Source: Psychrobacter sp. I-STPA10 (lineage in GTDB: Bacteria; Pseudomonadota; Gammaproteobacteria; Pseudomonadales; Moraxellaceae). From it: a stretch of DNA of 64,000 nt. This document shows positions 16,395 to 23,537 of this stretch, one piece after another. The stretch is from NCBI RefSeq assembly GCF_021012795.1, contig NZ_VFYU01000008.1, positions 1 through 64,000 of the forward strand. Reading direction: 5' to 3'. Both the position numbers and the translations under genes were made by a program. How positions within the stretch are numbered: position 1 is the stretch's first letter; each line of letters starts with the position of its first letter. The notes under the pieces are model-generated. The model saw only the letters and a list, made by a program, of their open reading frames with translations. It had not been told where the DNA came from and searched no databases.

Positions 16395-16789
16395 ACTTCC
16401 ACTACCTCAATTCCATGCACTGTTTTCATAAGACGTTTTTTAATCTGATAAACATGATTTTTCTTTGTTGCTACACTTTTAACATCCTCTATGATTACTG
16501 CTCCTTTACTGTCTTTGTATTTAAAATCAGCTGAATAAGTAATTTTACAATAAGTCTTGCCACCTATCTTTGTGGTTGGGATTAGGTCATATTTTGGTTG
16601 TAGCTCTAAATCTGTAATCTTGCCATTCCTTAGTAATGATTTGAGTTCACTATAACGTGTGGCTTCTTTTTTACTGTGGAACTTAATTCCATCGACTACT
16701 GTTTCTTCTGCACCATATTTATTAGATTTTTTATTGTCTTTATTTTTACTAAAGACCACTAAACTTGCTCGCCCACCTCTTCTAGCCAT
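16391..16789 (-). CDS. DUF1064 phage nuclease-like protein
   Basis: A 132-aa protein with the DUF1064 signature: VDGIKFHSKKEATRYSEL (about residues 31-48), LELQPKYDLIP (about 60-70) and YSADFKY...VIIEDVKS (about 90-112). The conserved E, D and E-x-V-K positions are those of a PD-(D/E)XK-type fold found in phage replication and recombination clusters, so an endonuclease role is probable. It overlaps its upstream 51-aa neighbour by 8 nt and the downstream 61-aa gene by 4 nt. Confidence 0.7.
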   Translation of the reverse strand: MARRGGRASLVVFSKNKDNKKSNKYGAEETVVDGIKFHSKKEATRYSELKSLLRNGKITDLELQPKYDLIPTTKIGGKTYCKITYSADFKYKDSKGAVIIEDVKSVATKKNHVYQIKKRLMKTVHGIEVVEV

Positions 16790-16937
16790 TTTTCACCACC
16801 CTTATCACCTGGTTATAAACCTCTCGACTCATCTCTTCACTGCTAAAATCCTCATAAATAACTTTGACTTTTTTACATGAGGTAATCTCAGATTTTTTGA
16901 CAATCTTTTTGTTTACGATGTTGTGTTTCTTGCTCAT
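16782..16937 (-). CDS. Small basic phage protein (51 aa)
   Basis: An open frame MSKKHNIVNKKIVKKSEI ... VIRVVKNG with a good Shine-Dalgarno (AAGGA, 9 nt upstream of the ATG at 16937). It is Lys-rich and has no recognised domain. It sits between the 60-aa gene (3-nt gap) and the DUF1064 gene (8-nt overlap), which supports it as a real member of the cluster. Confidence 0.55.
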   Translation of the reverse strand: MSKKHNIVNKKIVKKSEITSCKKVKVIYEDFSSEEMSREVYNQVIRVVKNG

Positions 16938-16940
16938 CAA

Positions 16941-17123
16941 TTAATCCTTGCTCATGATTCCAATACAAATAGCTGCATCTGTTACCCTATCAACTACACC
17001 ATATACACACTCAGCACCATTAGTTCTTTGCTCTAAAAAATAAGAGATAATACCTCTCATTTCTTTTGCTAATTCAGCATCTGATAGAGATAGCATCTGC
17101 TCTATCGTGTATTCTTTATCCAT
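16941..17123 (-). CDS. Small phage protein (60 aa)
   Basis: A 60-aa protein beginning MDKEYTIEQMLSLSDAELAKEM, helical and acidic, with a C-terminal segment GVVDRVTDAAICIGIMSKD. A clear AAGGA Shine-Dalgarno lies 8 nt upstream. It is the first of a tight series of small genes (17.1 to 16.0 kb). Function unknown. Confidence 0.5.
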   Translation of the reverse strand: MDKEYTIEQMLSLSDAELAKEMRGIISYFLEQRTNGAECVYGVVDRVTDAAICIGIMSKD

Positions 17124-17173
17124 GCTTTAATCCTTGTTTCTTAAAATCTCGTCAAAATGAGACGCTAGTTAAT

Positions 17174-17196
17174 TTGTCTCTCAAAGTGAGAGACAA
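17174..17196. repeat. Short perfect inverted repeat at the methylase-fragment stop
   Basis: Arms TTGTCTCTC and GAGAGACAA around AAAGT, overlapping the stop codon of the methylase fragment. There is no T-run, so it is a weak terminator or a protein-binding site at best. Confidence 0.45.
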
Positions 17197-17345
17197 CCCT
17201 GAGCAGTGCAACCACCAATGCGATCACTGGCAATATCAAAATACTTACAATCCTGCTCTATTCCGATAAAATCACGCTGCAGCTTTTTTGCTGCCAACCC
17301 AGTAGTACCGCTACCCATGCAAAAATCTAAAACTGTATCGCCCCG
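17181..17345 (-). pseudogene. DNA methyltransferase C-terminal fragment (N4/N6 type)
   Basis: The frame encodes RGDTVLDFCMGSGTTGLAAK, followed by DFIGIEQDCKYFDIASDRI. This is the SAM-binding motif I (DxCxGSGTTG) plus the conserved C-terminal strand of beta-class N6-adenine/N4-cytosine methylases (PF01555). The catalytic half carrying (D/N)PPY is absent upstream, where the PAPS-reductase-like gene ends instead. It is therefore a remnant left by a deletion, possibly fused out of frame to the end of the neighbour. It is unlikely to be functional. Confidence 0.75.
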
Positions 17346-17376
17346 TGATATCTCATGATTGGTTTCATACCTGCTC

Positions 17377-18141
17377 CTATATCTGACACACAAAGCATAG
17401 TGATAATTGATTTTCATTATCTTTTTGATACCCACGCTTTGACGTAAACACACTTTTACCAAGTTCTTTTTCTACAACTCTGACTCTCTCTCTTTGCTCT
17501 CTACCAAAATCATCAAGATTAAAAGCGATGTCTTTAAACCCATCACCACCAGCCAAACAAGGAAAGCATCCAACGCGGTCAAATCCTTTTGAATACAAAG
17601 GATTTACCTTGTCACCAAGCTTTTCATAGACATCTCTTTCGTGCCAATCGCAAATCGGCAGCCTGAACATTACCCCCATTTTTTCCAAGTATTTTGGGTA
17701 ATTGGCTAAAATGATATGTGGAGGATAAAGTTCATCATCTATCGTGTGCTCATAGCGTTTTGCCCTGCCATGGCTCTCTTTTCTACGCATTCCATACCAG
17801 ACTTCAAACCCATCTCCCTGATTTTTAGCCAACCATGCGCAAAAGTTTTTAGTCACTCTGATTTTTAGATGATTCGTGCAAAATCTGACGTTATCAGACG
17901 GAAACCTTTTTCTTTTTCTGCACTCACTCAACACATCACCATCTGACCTAGTGATAATTTCAACGCCATACATACCCTTCATTTTTTCGATATGTTCGTA
18001 TGTCAAAGGGTGTTCAAATTGTGTGTCGCAAAATAACCCTATGACGCTATCTGAACCAAACTTTTCAATAGCCAATTCAAGACATACTTGGCTGTCCTTG
18101 CCGCCGCTTACGGGCACTAAACACTTCACAATCTTGCTCAT
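17377..18141 (-). CDS. Phage PAPS-reductase/adenine-hydrolase-family protein
   Basis: A 254-aa protein with the PP-loop SGGKDS (residues 12-17), VRFCTNHLKI near 85-94, and a Cys pair in VGCFPCLAG near 190-198, as in phage PAPS reductase-family (DUF3440/DndC-like) proteins. These use ATP to activate a substrate; in phages the role is unclear, with sulfur metabolism or DNA/tRNA modification proposed. The last dozen residues (NENQLSLCFVCQI) may be read-through into the methylase remnant after a deletion. Its start overlaps the stop of the DnaT-like gene by 4 nt. Confidence 0.8.
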   Translation of the reverse strand: MSKIVKCLVPVSGGKDSQVCLELAIEKFGSDSVIGLFCDTQFEHPLTYEHIEKMKGMYGVEIITRSDGDVLSECRKRKRFPSDNVRFCTNHLKIRVTKNFCAWLAKNQGDGFEVWYGMRRKESHGRAKRYEHTIDDELYPPHIILANYPKYLEKMGVMFRLPICDWHERDVYEKLGDKVNPLYSKGFDRVGCFPCLAGGDGFKDIAFNLDDFGREQRERVRVVEKELGKSVFTSKRGYQKDNENQLSLCFVCQI

Positions 18142-19475
18142 GATGCTGCCTCCTGCAATTCATCAAACAACCGCTTATAAGCCTCATCGCTACACTCACC
18201 AGCGTCTTGATGTTTGTCGATATACTCATAGGTCTCTTTGACAGACATGTTTGGTAGCGGATCAAACCATAATCCGTTAAACATCACTGATGTTCTCGGA
18301 TCTGCCTTGGCTTGCTGTTGAGTTGGTCGGCTGTGGCTAGGGTGGAATACATCTGGTAAATCACTGCCATAGTCACCATCAGTAGGTCTTTGCCCTACAC
18401 GCCAGTCCACAATAGTGGCAGATTGTTTGGCTTGGTTGATTTTTTGGTTAGCTGCTGCACGTTGTAACCACTGACGTAACTTACACTTGCGGTTATCGTC
18501 GCTGATAATTGGCTTGCCAAGATGTGCCTGCTCTGCGTAGTGAGCTTTAAAATCCCCAACATGAACTGCGTATTGGTCATCGGTTAACTGCATCATCACG
18601 CCAGCTCGCATTAACTCACCTCGCATGGTATCTACCGATGGAGGCGACCAATGCTTAATATCATTGCTGTGCTGTTCACGGATTTGTTCAGCCTTGGTTA
18701 TCTGTGCTGGTGTGTCAGTTGGCTGAGAGTTGGTTTGAGTTTCCAAGTTTTCCACAGGCTCGGTAATTTTTTTCTCGCGCGCATTTTGTGTGTGTGAGTC
18801 TTTTACACTTGGTTCTTGGTTTACGGTTCTTGGTTTACGGTTAATGGTTATAGCGTCATTTTTGCCGTTACTCTCGTTACTAGGTTCGTTACGGCTGTCG
18901 TTACTCTCGTTACTTGGCGTTACGTTATTTGATGTGGTTGTAATATGTTGCTCATGTAACGACCTAAGCTCGGTAATACCAATAGCACTGTCAATATCAA
19001 CGCCAACACTATTTAAATCATCTATTAGTTGTTGACGCTCTTGTCTAAACTTACGTTGACGTTCAGCGTTACTCATTGGTGTGTTATCGTTATATAGTTC
19101 ATTATAGTTTGCGTCACTCTCGTTACTAGGTTCGTTACGGCTGTCGTTACTCTCGTTACCTGCATTATTACTATTGGTGTTACCTTTATCACGATTACCC
19201 CATTTATAGTCTTTAAGTATCTTGTCCCAAGATGAGCGCTTAAAGTACTTGCCAACTTTTTTAAACTTATCCTTGAGTACAAAGGCTAAAGCCTTTTTTT
19301 CATCTTCACTGCTACAAGATAGGCGGCGCTCTAGCAATGACATATCGCTACCATCAATGGGTTTTTCATTTAGCAGATACATTGAGTAGAGGTCAAAGAA
19401 AATGGTCTTTTCAATTCGGGTCATGTATTTAGTTTCATAATCCCAGTCTCGAAGGTTGTGATATACGCTATGCAT
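18138..19475 (-). CDS. Phage replication protein: DUF1376-like N-terminus plus DnaT-like domain
   Basis: A 445-aa protein. The N-terminal 90 residues resemble the DUF1376/YdaU domain of phage replication initiators (WDYETKYMTRIEKTIFFDLYSMYLLNE). A low-complexity Asn/Ser/Glu middle contains two copies of NESNDSRNEPSNES. About residues 270-345 resemble the DnaT DNA-binding domain (HWSPPSVDTMRGELMRAGV ... FKAHYAEQAHLGKPIISDDNRKCKLRQWLQRA). It likely helps load the host helicase at the phage origin. It overlaps the Rha-type gene upstream by 1 nt and the PAPS-type gene downstream by 4 nt. Confidence 0.75.
   Translation of the reverse strand: MHSVYHNLRDWDYETKYMTRIEKTIFFDLYSMYLLNEKPIDGSDMSLLERRLSCSSEDEKKALAFVLKDKFKKVGKYFKRSSWDKILKDYKWGNRDKGNTNSNNAGNESNDSRNEPSNESDANYNELYNDNTPMSNAERQRKFRQERQQLIDDLNSVGVDIDSAIGITELRSLHEQHITTTSNNVTPSNESNDSRNEPSNESNGKNDAITINRKPRTVNQEPSVKDSHTQNAREKKITEPVENLETQTNSQPTDTPAQITKAEQIREQHSNDIKHWSPPSVDTMRGELMRAGVMMQLTDDQYAVHVGDFKAHYAEQAHLGKPIISDDNRKCKLRQWLQRAAANQKINQAKQSATIVDWRVGQRPTDGDYGSDLPDVFHPSHSRPTQQQAKADPRTSVMFNGLWFDPLPNMSVKETYEYIDKHQDAGECSDEAYKRLFDELQEAAS
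18870..18913. repeat. 44-nt perfect direct repeat, copy 1
   Basis: Identical over 44 nt to 19116-19159 within the DnaT-like gene. It is internally repetitive (GTTACTCTCGTTAC at both ends) and in frame, encoding a repeated Asn/Ser/Arg/Glu segment. It could expand or contract by slippage or recombination, or serve as an iteron-like origin element. Confidence 0.8.
19116..19159. repeat. 44-nt perfect direct repeat, copy 2
   Basis: The second copy of the repeat at 18870-18913, 246 nt away. The spacing is a multiple of three, so a recombination between copies would keep the reading frame. Confidence 0.8.
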
Positions 19476-20212
19476 TACGCCACCCCTTCAACTTGTGTCT
19501 GCTTTTTTAGTAGCTTTGCAATATGAGCAATGCCAGCAGGTGTAAATCTGACTTTGGGTGCGATACGGTCACGACCATCACCACCTACAAAACTGCTAAT
19601 CTTTTGGGTCATAAAACCCTGACTGATACGGTGTTGATAAGCGTAAAGCGCCCCGCTTTGGTCACGATACATAAAACGGCTGGTCTTTGGCTTTTTGTCA
19701 TCAATACACCAAGCGACAAATTCGTTTTGTCCTATGCCAACAATTTTAGCGGTCTCACGTATGCCCATTTGCCCTTTTGCGTGGGTGATGGTATCCAATG
19801 CTTGTGCCTTTGGTTCAACTTCAGCAAGCCTGGCTTGTTGCTGTGCGTTTTGCTCGGCTAAGTCGGCAGCTAATCTCAAAGCTTCTGGCAATGTTTGTGG
19901 TACTTGTAACTGTTGTCCCTCTAACTCTTGCCATCGTCTATTAATACGGATACGCACATCTGCACGATAGCCAGTGATTAAATCTAAACACTGTTCGTAT
20001 GTAAGCAAGAACTGGCGGTGTTGTTGATTGCCTGTGTTTGGGTGGGTGTAATACCCCTCCCCAACTTTGGGGAAGCCCATGGATAGGTAGGTTTGATTGA
20101 GGTTGTCTATATCACGGCAAACATGATCGTGTCGTTTTTCGCATAGATCTGCAATCTCACGACTGGTCATACGCATTGCCTTATTGTTGGGTTGCATTAT
20201 TAATGGATTCAT
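19475..20212 (-). CDS. Phage antirepressor/regulator, Rha plus KilAC (ANT) domains
   Basis: A 245-aa protein. The N-terminal part, about residues 12-95 (MTSREIADLCEKRHDHVCRDIDNL ... RQFLLTYEQCLDLITGYRADVRIRINRRWQELE), is a Rha-type domain. The C-terminal part, about 125-240 (LDTITHAKGQMGIRETAKIVGIGQNEFVAWCIDD ... VRFTPAGIAHIAKLL), is the KilAC/ANT DNA-binding domain. Such proteins regulate phage development and can block host-factor-dependent repression. It precedes the replication gene in the same operon. Confidence 0.85.
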   Translation of the reverse strand: MNPLIMQPNNKAMRMTSREIADLCEKRHDHVCRDIDNLNQTYLSMGFPKVGEGYYTHPNTGNQQHRQFLLTYEQCLDLITGYRADVRIRINRRWQELEGQQLQVPQTLPEALRLAADLAEQNAQQQARLAEVEPKAQALDTITHAKGQMGIRETAKIVGIGQNEFVAWCIDDKKPKTSRFMYRDQSGALYAYQHRISQGFMTQKISSFVGGDGRDRIAPKVRFTPAGIAHIAKLLKKQTQVEGVA

Positions 20213-20293
20213 GGTTTAATTTCCTTATCCGATTAAGTTTGATTTAAAGAAACACCTAAACCCCATCTGCTCCAACAGATGGGGTTTTACTAT

Positions 20294-20491
20294 TTATGAA
20301 TTTCCGTTTTTTCCGTTCACGTTTCGTTCATTTGCATTCATTTTGCGTTCACGCTCTTTTATTTCTATTTGTTTGCAACAATCAATGAATGCCCGTGCCC
20401 AATCGCTCATTGGTTCATCATCTTTAGCGATGGTTGCAGTGCATGACTGTTTTAGATGTTGCAATTGTTTATTTCTATGTTCATGCGTCAC
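20294..20491 (-). CDS. Small hypothetical phage protein (GTG start)
   Basis: I chose the GTG at 20491 (65 aa, reading THEHRNKQLQHLKQ after the start) because AGGAAG lies just upstream; a longer frame to 20515 has no better signal. The protein is basic and Lys/Asn/Glu-rich at the C-terminus, and contains SDWARAFIDCCKQIEIKE. It overlaps the upstream 72-aa gene by 11 nt. Function unknown. Confidence 0.45.
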   Translation of the reverse strand: MTHEHRNKQLQHLKQSCTATIAKDDEPMSDWARAFIDCCKQIEIKERERKMNANERNVNGKNGNS

Positions 20492-20699
20492 AATTCTTCC
20501 TCCCAAACTTCGCAACCATCATTCGATTTTTCTCAATCAGTTTTTTCTTAACTTTGTTGCTGTAATGCCCACAAGTCAGACCTGTATTTACCGCAGGATT
20601 TGCCCCACCGTTGTCTTGTAGCCACTCTTCAACGGCTGAGCTTGTCTGTTGCTTTGGGTAATGGGATGCTGGTCCGTAGTGGATTTCTTGTGTGCTCAT
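20481..20699 (-). CDS. Small hypothetical phage protein (72 aa)
   Basis: The protein starts MSTQEIHYGPASHYPKQQ and contains CGHYSN and a basic C-terminus (KVKKKLIEKNRMMVAKFGRKNCDA), suggesting nucleic-acid binding. Its ATG overlaps the stop of the CII-like gene by 4 nt, placing it in the leftward early operon. No family recognised. Confidence 0.5.
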   Translation of the reverse strand: MSTQEIHYGPASHYPKQQTSSAVEEWLQDNGGANPAVNTGLTCGHYSNKVKKKLIEKNRMMVAKFGRKNCDA

Positions 20700-21139
20700 T
20701 TCATTAACTCAATAAACTTCTGCATTTCTGTGATAACACTGTGAGCCCTCTCAGTCAGCACTGCCATATCATTCTTACAAAGCTCACCATCTGCTTTTCT
20801 TGCCAGCAATTCAGCGCAGGTTTCACCCTGAGCTGACATAGCACACATAAACAAATCTGTTAATGTTTCAATACAGCGCTCATTCTCAATTTCACAGTCA
20901 GGCAGTTTGATAAATACACCGCCTAGCCGAAATGCTATCGCTTGAGCTATACGGTCATCATTGGTAAATGTCATCATTTTTATAGCTTCATCTAGTCGTA
21001 GATGATGACTATCCATATTCGGGTTAACTTTGTTTCGTAGCACTGCTGATGACATACCCATACGTGGTGCTAATGACTCGCAACCACCCGCATAATCATG
21101 AGCTGTGCTATAGATTGCATCTTGAATATTCATAGGCAT
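20696..21139 (-). CDS. Phage CII-like/CP76-family regulatory protein
   Basis: A 147-aa protein with the pattern of the phage regulatory CII family (Phage_CP76): NIQDAIYSTAHDYAGGCESLAPRMGMSSAVLRNKVNP (residues 4-40), a helix-turn-helix-like segment, then HHLRLDEAIKMMTFTNDDRIAQAIA, which is typical of that family. Members act in the lysis-lysogeny decision and often bind nucleic acid. It is the second gene leftward from the immunity promoter, after the Cro-like gene. Confidence 0.75.
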   Translation of the reverse strand: MPMNIQDAIYSTAHDYAGGCESLAPRMGMSSAVLRNKVNPNMDSHHLRLDEAIKMMTFTNDDRIAQAIAFRLGGVFIKLPDCEIENERCIETLTDLFMCAMSAQGETCAELLARKADGELCKNDMAVLTERAHSVITEMQKFIELMK

Positions 21140-21216
21140 CGTGCGTTACTCCATGATTTGCACGTTTTTTTTAAAATAACTAGCCAATAAGATTTATACA
21201 TAGATAGTTATAGTTC

Positions 21217-21417
21217 CTAGGCAGGTTCTTGGTTGTGGGCTTGGAGAGGTGTAATTTCCTCTAATGATTGAGGCATGAAGATATCAGGATAATCCACCTT
21301 TATTGCTTTGGGGATTCCACGCTTTTTCCAGTTAAACACTCGTTGATAATCCATTCCGAAGTAACTGGAAATGGCTGAAACACCTCCTAACCTCTCAATA
21401 ATTTCATTGTCATTCAT
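21217..21417 (-). CDS. Cro-like repressor
   Basis: A 66-aa protein from the ATG at 21417 (MNDNEIIERLGGVSAISSYFGMDYQRVFNWKKRGIP). It is a short YdaS/Cro-type helix-turn-helix with the recognition helix near residues 24-34 (DYQRVFNWKKRG). It is divergent from cI across a 127-nt operator region containing TTAAACA-type palindromes. In this position it would act as Cro, shutting off repressor synthesis. A longer reading to 21426 uses GTG and has no better Shine-Dalgarno. Confidence 0.75.
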   Translation of the reverse strand: MNDNEIIERLGGVSAISSYFGMDYQRVFNWKKRGIPKAIKVDYPDIFMPQSLEEITPLQAHNQEPA

Positions 21418-21426
21418 TAGAACCAC

Positions 21427-21517
21427 CCATAAACAATTTGTTTAATCAATAGTAAACAAAATATTTATACAAGTCAATTTTGTGTTTAACAATTATTGGT
21501 AAATCTTTGATTTAATA
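21427..21517. promoter_or_regulatory. Immunity region: divergent promoters and operators
   Basis: The leftward promoter is TTGACT (plus-strand 21472-21477) and TACTAT (21449-21454) with a 17-nt spacer. A perfect palindrome TAAACAA-T-TTGTTTA at 21430-21444 lies at its start point, and a half-conserved site GTAAACAAAATATTTATAC at 21452-21470 fills the spacer. A third related site (TTGT-GTTTA-ACAA, 21480-21492) overlaps a possible rightward cI promoter (TTAACA at 21486, AT-rich -10 near 21511). This arrangement fits a CI/Cro switch. Confidence 0.75.
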
Positions 21518-21544
21518 CTCACAAGTCAACAAGGTGTTTAAGTT

Positions 21545-22267
21545 ATGTCAGACAACCATCCAACTATGCAGCGCATTTTTGATCAAACAGGTAAAAGCCC
21601 TTCTGAGGTTGCCAGTGATTTGAATACATCACCTCAAAATATTACTAATTGGTCAAAAAGAGGTATATCAAAAGCAGGTGCTATAGAGGCTTCAAAAAAA
21701 TACAACTTAAGCCTAGATTGGCTATTAACAGGCAAAGGCAAACCAACAGAAGAAAAGCCGTCCATTGCAGATTTGCAGGCTAAGATTAATCAAATACAGA
21801 GTGATAATGGACAGGCAGATAACAACATACCAAGCGATACTAATCGTGTTGCTATGACGAATCTAGGTGAAGTGCCTATTATTAGTTGGGTAGCAGCAGG
21901 AAGTTGGTCAAATGTAGAACCTGTAACCATGGAGGACGCTTTGGGCTTTGCACCTCGTCCTGCTCATCTATCAAAGAATGGTTTTGCGCTGCGGGTACGT
22001 GGACGTAGTATGTTGCCAGAGTTTAAGCCAGAAGAGATTATCTATGTTGAACCTGAAGCAGGATTGTTTACCCTTAAAGATGGTGACTTAATTGTAATTC
22101 AAGGCAATGACGACACTGAAGCTACTTTTAAGCAATTGGTAATTGGTGACACATCAGATGATATGTACCTAAAACCATTAAACCCCGACTGGCCAGAACA
22201 AAAAATGATACCCATGAGTGAATGTCGCTTGGTGGGTAAAGTGATTGGGAAATATGTGGTTTATTAA
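21545..22267 (+). CDS. CI-type phage repressor (XRE plus S24 peptidase)
   Basis: A 240-aa protein. The helix-turn-helix is at about residues 12-62 (TGKSPSEVASDLNTSPQNITNWSKRGISKAGAIEAS), followed by a linker and a LexA/S24 self-cleavage domain. The probable cleavage site is A118-G119 in VAAGSW; the catalytic Ser is S155 in VRGRSMLPEF and the Lys is K196 in EATFKQL. RecA-stimulated self-cleavage at DNA damage would induce the phage. Shine-Dalgarno AAGGTG is 8 nt upstream. It is divergent from the Cro-like gene. Confidence 0.93.
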   Translation: MSDNHPTMQRIFDQTGKSPSEVASDLNTSPQNITNWSKRGISKAGAIEASKKYNLSLDWLLTGKGKPTEEKPSIADLQAKINQIQSDNGQADNNIPSDTNRVAMTNLGEVPIISWVAAGSWSNVEPVTMEDALGFAPRPAHLSKNGFALRVRGRSMLPEFKPEEIIYVEPEAGLFTLKDGDLIVIQGNDDTEATFKQLVIGDTSDDMYLKPLNPDWPEQKMIPMSECRLVGKVIGKYVVY

Positions 22268-22280
22268 TTAAGGACAACTT

Positions 22281-22514
22281 ATGAAAAAGCTAGCAATATT
22301 AATCAGTTTTACAATCATCTTTACCCCCTTGGCTCATGCCAAGCAAAGAGTAACCTGCAAGGACTTTAAAACCCAAAAAGAAGCACAAGCATGGTATGAG
22401 CAGCGTAAACGTGCAGGTCAAAAAGGCTGGAAGGCACTGGATAGAGATAAAGACGGTCAGGCTTGTAATTGCTTGCCCGGTGGGAATGGGACACATTGTC
22501 CTAAGAAGAAGTAA
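22281..22514 (+). CDS. Exported Excalibur calcium-binding-domain protein
   Basis: A 77-aa protein with a signal peptide (residues 1-20, cleavage after AHA) and a C-terminal Excalibur-type motif, LDRDKDGQACNCLPGG, with the DxDxDG calcium-binding loop and paired Cys. It follows cI by 13 nt, so it is expressed in lysogens and is a lysogenic-conversion candidate acting in the periplasm or at the surface. The motif is clear; the role is unknown. Confidence 0.75.
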   Translation: MKKLAILISFTIIFTPLAHAKQRVTCKDFKTQKEAQAWYEQRKRAGQKGWKALDRDKDGQACNCLPGGNGTHCPKKK

Positions 22515-22528
22515 TAAGAGGGATTATT

Positions 22529-22786
22529 ATGTTAGATAGATTAGTTGTATTTTTTGGTCATGGTATACGTGGAGTACTTTTGGGTACGGCATATCTAATA
22601 TTTGTTATAGTTCTTGATAGTTTTATACCTGAAAGTACGTCCTCTTTCTTGGGAGAAATTTCAATGGCACCATTTCATACTTTACTCTTGTTTTTAGGTC
22701 TGATTGGCTTTCTTAGTTTGACAATTCAATTATGGATAAAAGACTGGGAAAGAGGATATATTCCATCTTGGTATATCACTAAATAG
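22529..22786 (+). CDS. Two-TM small membrane protein
   Basis: An 85-aa protein with two hydrophobic segments (about residues 13-32, GIRGVLLGTAYLIFVIVLD, and about 48-68, PFHTLLLFLGLIGFLSLTI). It is 14 nt downstream of the Excalibur protein in the cI transcription unit. Lysogen-expressed inner-membrane proteins in this position are often superinfection-exclusion factors, but no family is recognised. Confidence 0.5.
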   Translation: MLDRLVVFFGHGIRGVLLGTAYLIFVIVLDSFIPESTSSFLGEISMAPFHTLLLFLGLIGFLSLTIQLWIKDWERGYIPSWYITK

Positions 22787-22816
22787 CTCCAGGTTGATGG
22801 AAACAAGGACAAAACC

Positions 22817-23056
22817 ATGCAAATAGAAATCAGTACAGCACCGCCACAAATAAAAAACTGGCTGAATAGTGCCAAAAATGGTGAACCCATCATATTTACT
22901 GAACAAGGACAAATTGTCGGTCGCATTGCCATTGATGAGCCAACTGACCTACCTAGACGCCAAGCAGGATTATTGGCAGGTGTCAGCCTAGATCCAGCTT
23001 TTTTTGAGCCATTAGATGATGATGAGCTGGCTCTTTGGAATGGAGATAGTGAATGA
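22817..23056 (+). CDS. Phd/VapB-type antitoxin
   Basis: A 79-aa protein. The N-terminus (IEISTAPPQIKNWLNSAKNGEPIIFTEQGQIVGRI) has the Phd/YefM-like layout of a strand-helix domain that typically binds the operon promoter. The acidic C-terminal tail (FFEPLDDDELALWNGD) would wrap the toxin. Its stop overlaps the ATG of the PIN-domain toxin (ATGA). A SD of AAGGACAA precedes the ATG. Confidence 0.85.
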   Translation: MQIEISTAPPQIKNWLNSAKNGEPIIFTEQGQIVGRIAIDEPTDLPRRQAGLLAGVSLDPAFFEPLDDDELALWNGDSE

Positions 23057-23442
23057 CAGGCTATCTACTAGATACCCATGCCTTAATCTGGTGGTGGACA
23101 AACCCTAACAAACTATCACAACAAGCATTTGATGCCATATCTAACCCATGCAACATCATATTTGTCAGCTCTGCCAGTATTTGGGAAATGGCAACCAAAC
23201 ATCGTAAAGGTAAGCTGGGCGAAGCTCAAAAAATACTAGATAAATTTTCATCGCTCATGCTGATAAATAACTTCAAGCATCTACCTATCAACTGGCAACA
23301 TGCCAAGCTATCAGGTGAGCTACCTCAATCACACTCTGACCCATTTGACAGAATGTTAGTTGCTCAAGCTATGTTAGAGAATTTGACATTAATTAGCTGT
23401 GATGGGGCTTTAGCAGACTTTGATGTTAGCTTATGTTGGTGA
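23053..23442 (+). CDS. VapC-like PIN-domain toxin
   Basis: A 129-aa PIN-domain ribonuclease. The acidic residues expected for Mg binding are D7 (LLDTHALIWW), E45 (SIWEMATK), D96 and D99 (DPFDRMLVAQA) and D117 (LISCDGAL). The closest subgroup by motif is the PhdYeFM-associated PIN toxins that cleave tRNA or mRNA. All residues are present, so it should be active and need the upstream antitoxin. The pair would stabilise the prophage or abort infections. Confidence 0.9.
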   Translation: MTGYLLDTHALIWWWTNPNKLSQQAFDAISNPCNIIFVSSASIWEMATKHRKGKLGEAQKILDKFSSLMLINNFKHLPINWQHAKLSGELPQSHSDPFDRMLVAQAMLENLTLISCDGALADFDVSLCW

Positions 23443-23537
23443 GTTGTTTGGTGGGTATTGTTTGAAAAAATAACACGACACTCATCGTCGCATTATTATT
23501 GTAACTGATTCTAATCAAACAAAAAAAGGATTAAACT

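Noticed and set aside
18790..19035. Leu/Ser-rich plus-strand frame with hydrophobic runs.
   Set aside because: It is the antisense of the low-complexity Asn/Ser repeat region of the DnaT-like gene, which creates artificial Leu/Ser stretches.
18868..19160. A CRISPR array, suggested by repeated GTTACTCTCGTTAC blocks.
   Set aside because: Only two long copies, inside an open reading frame, with no spacer regularity and no cas genes nearby.
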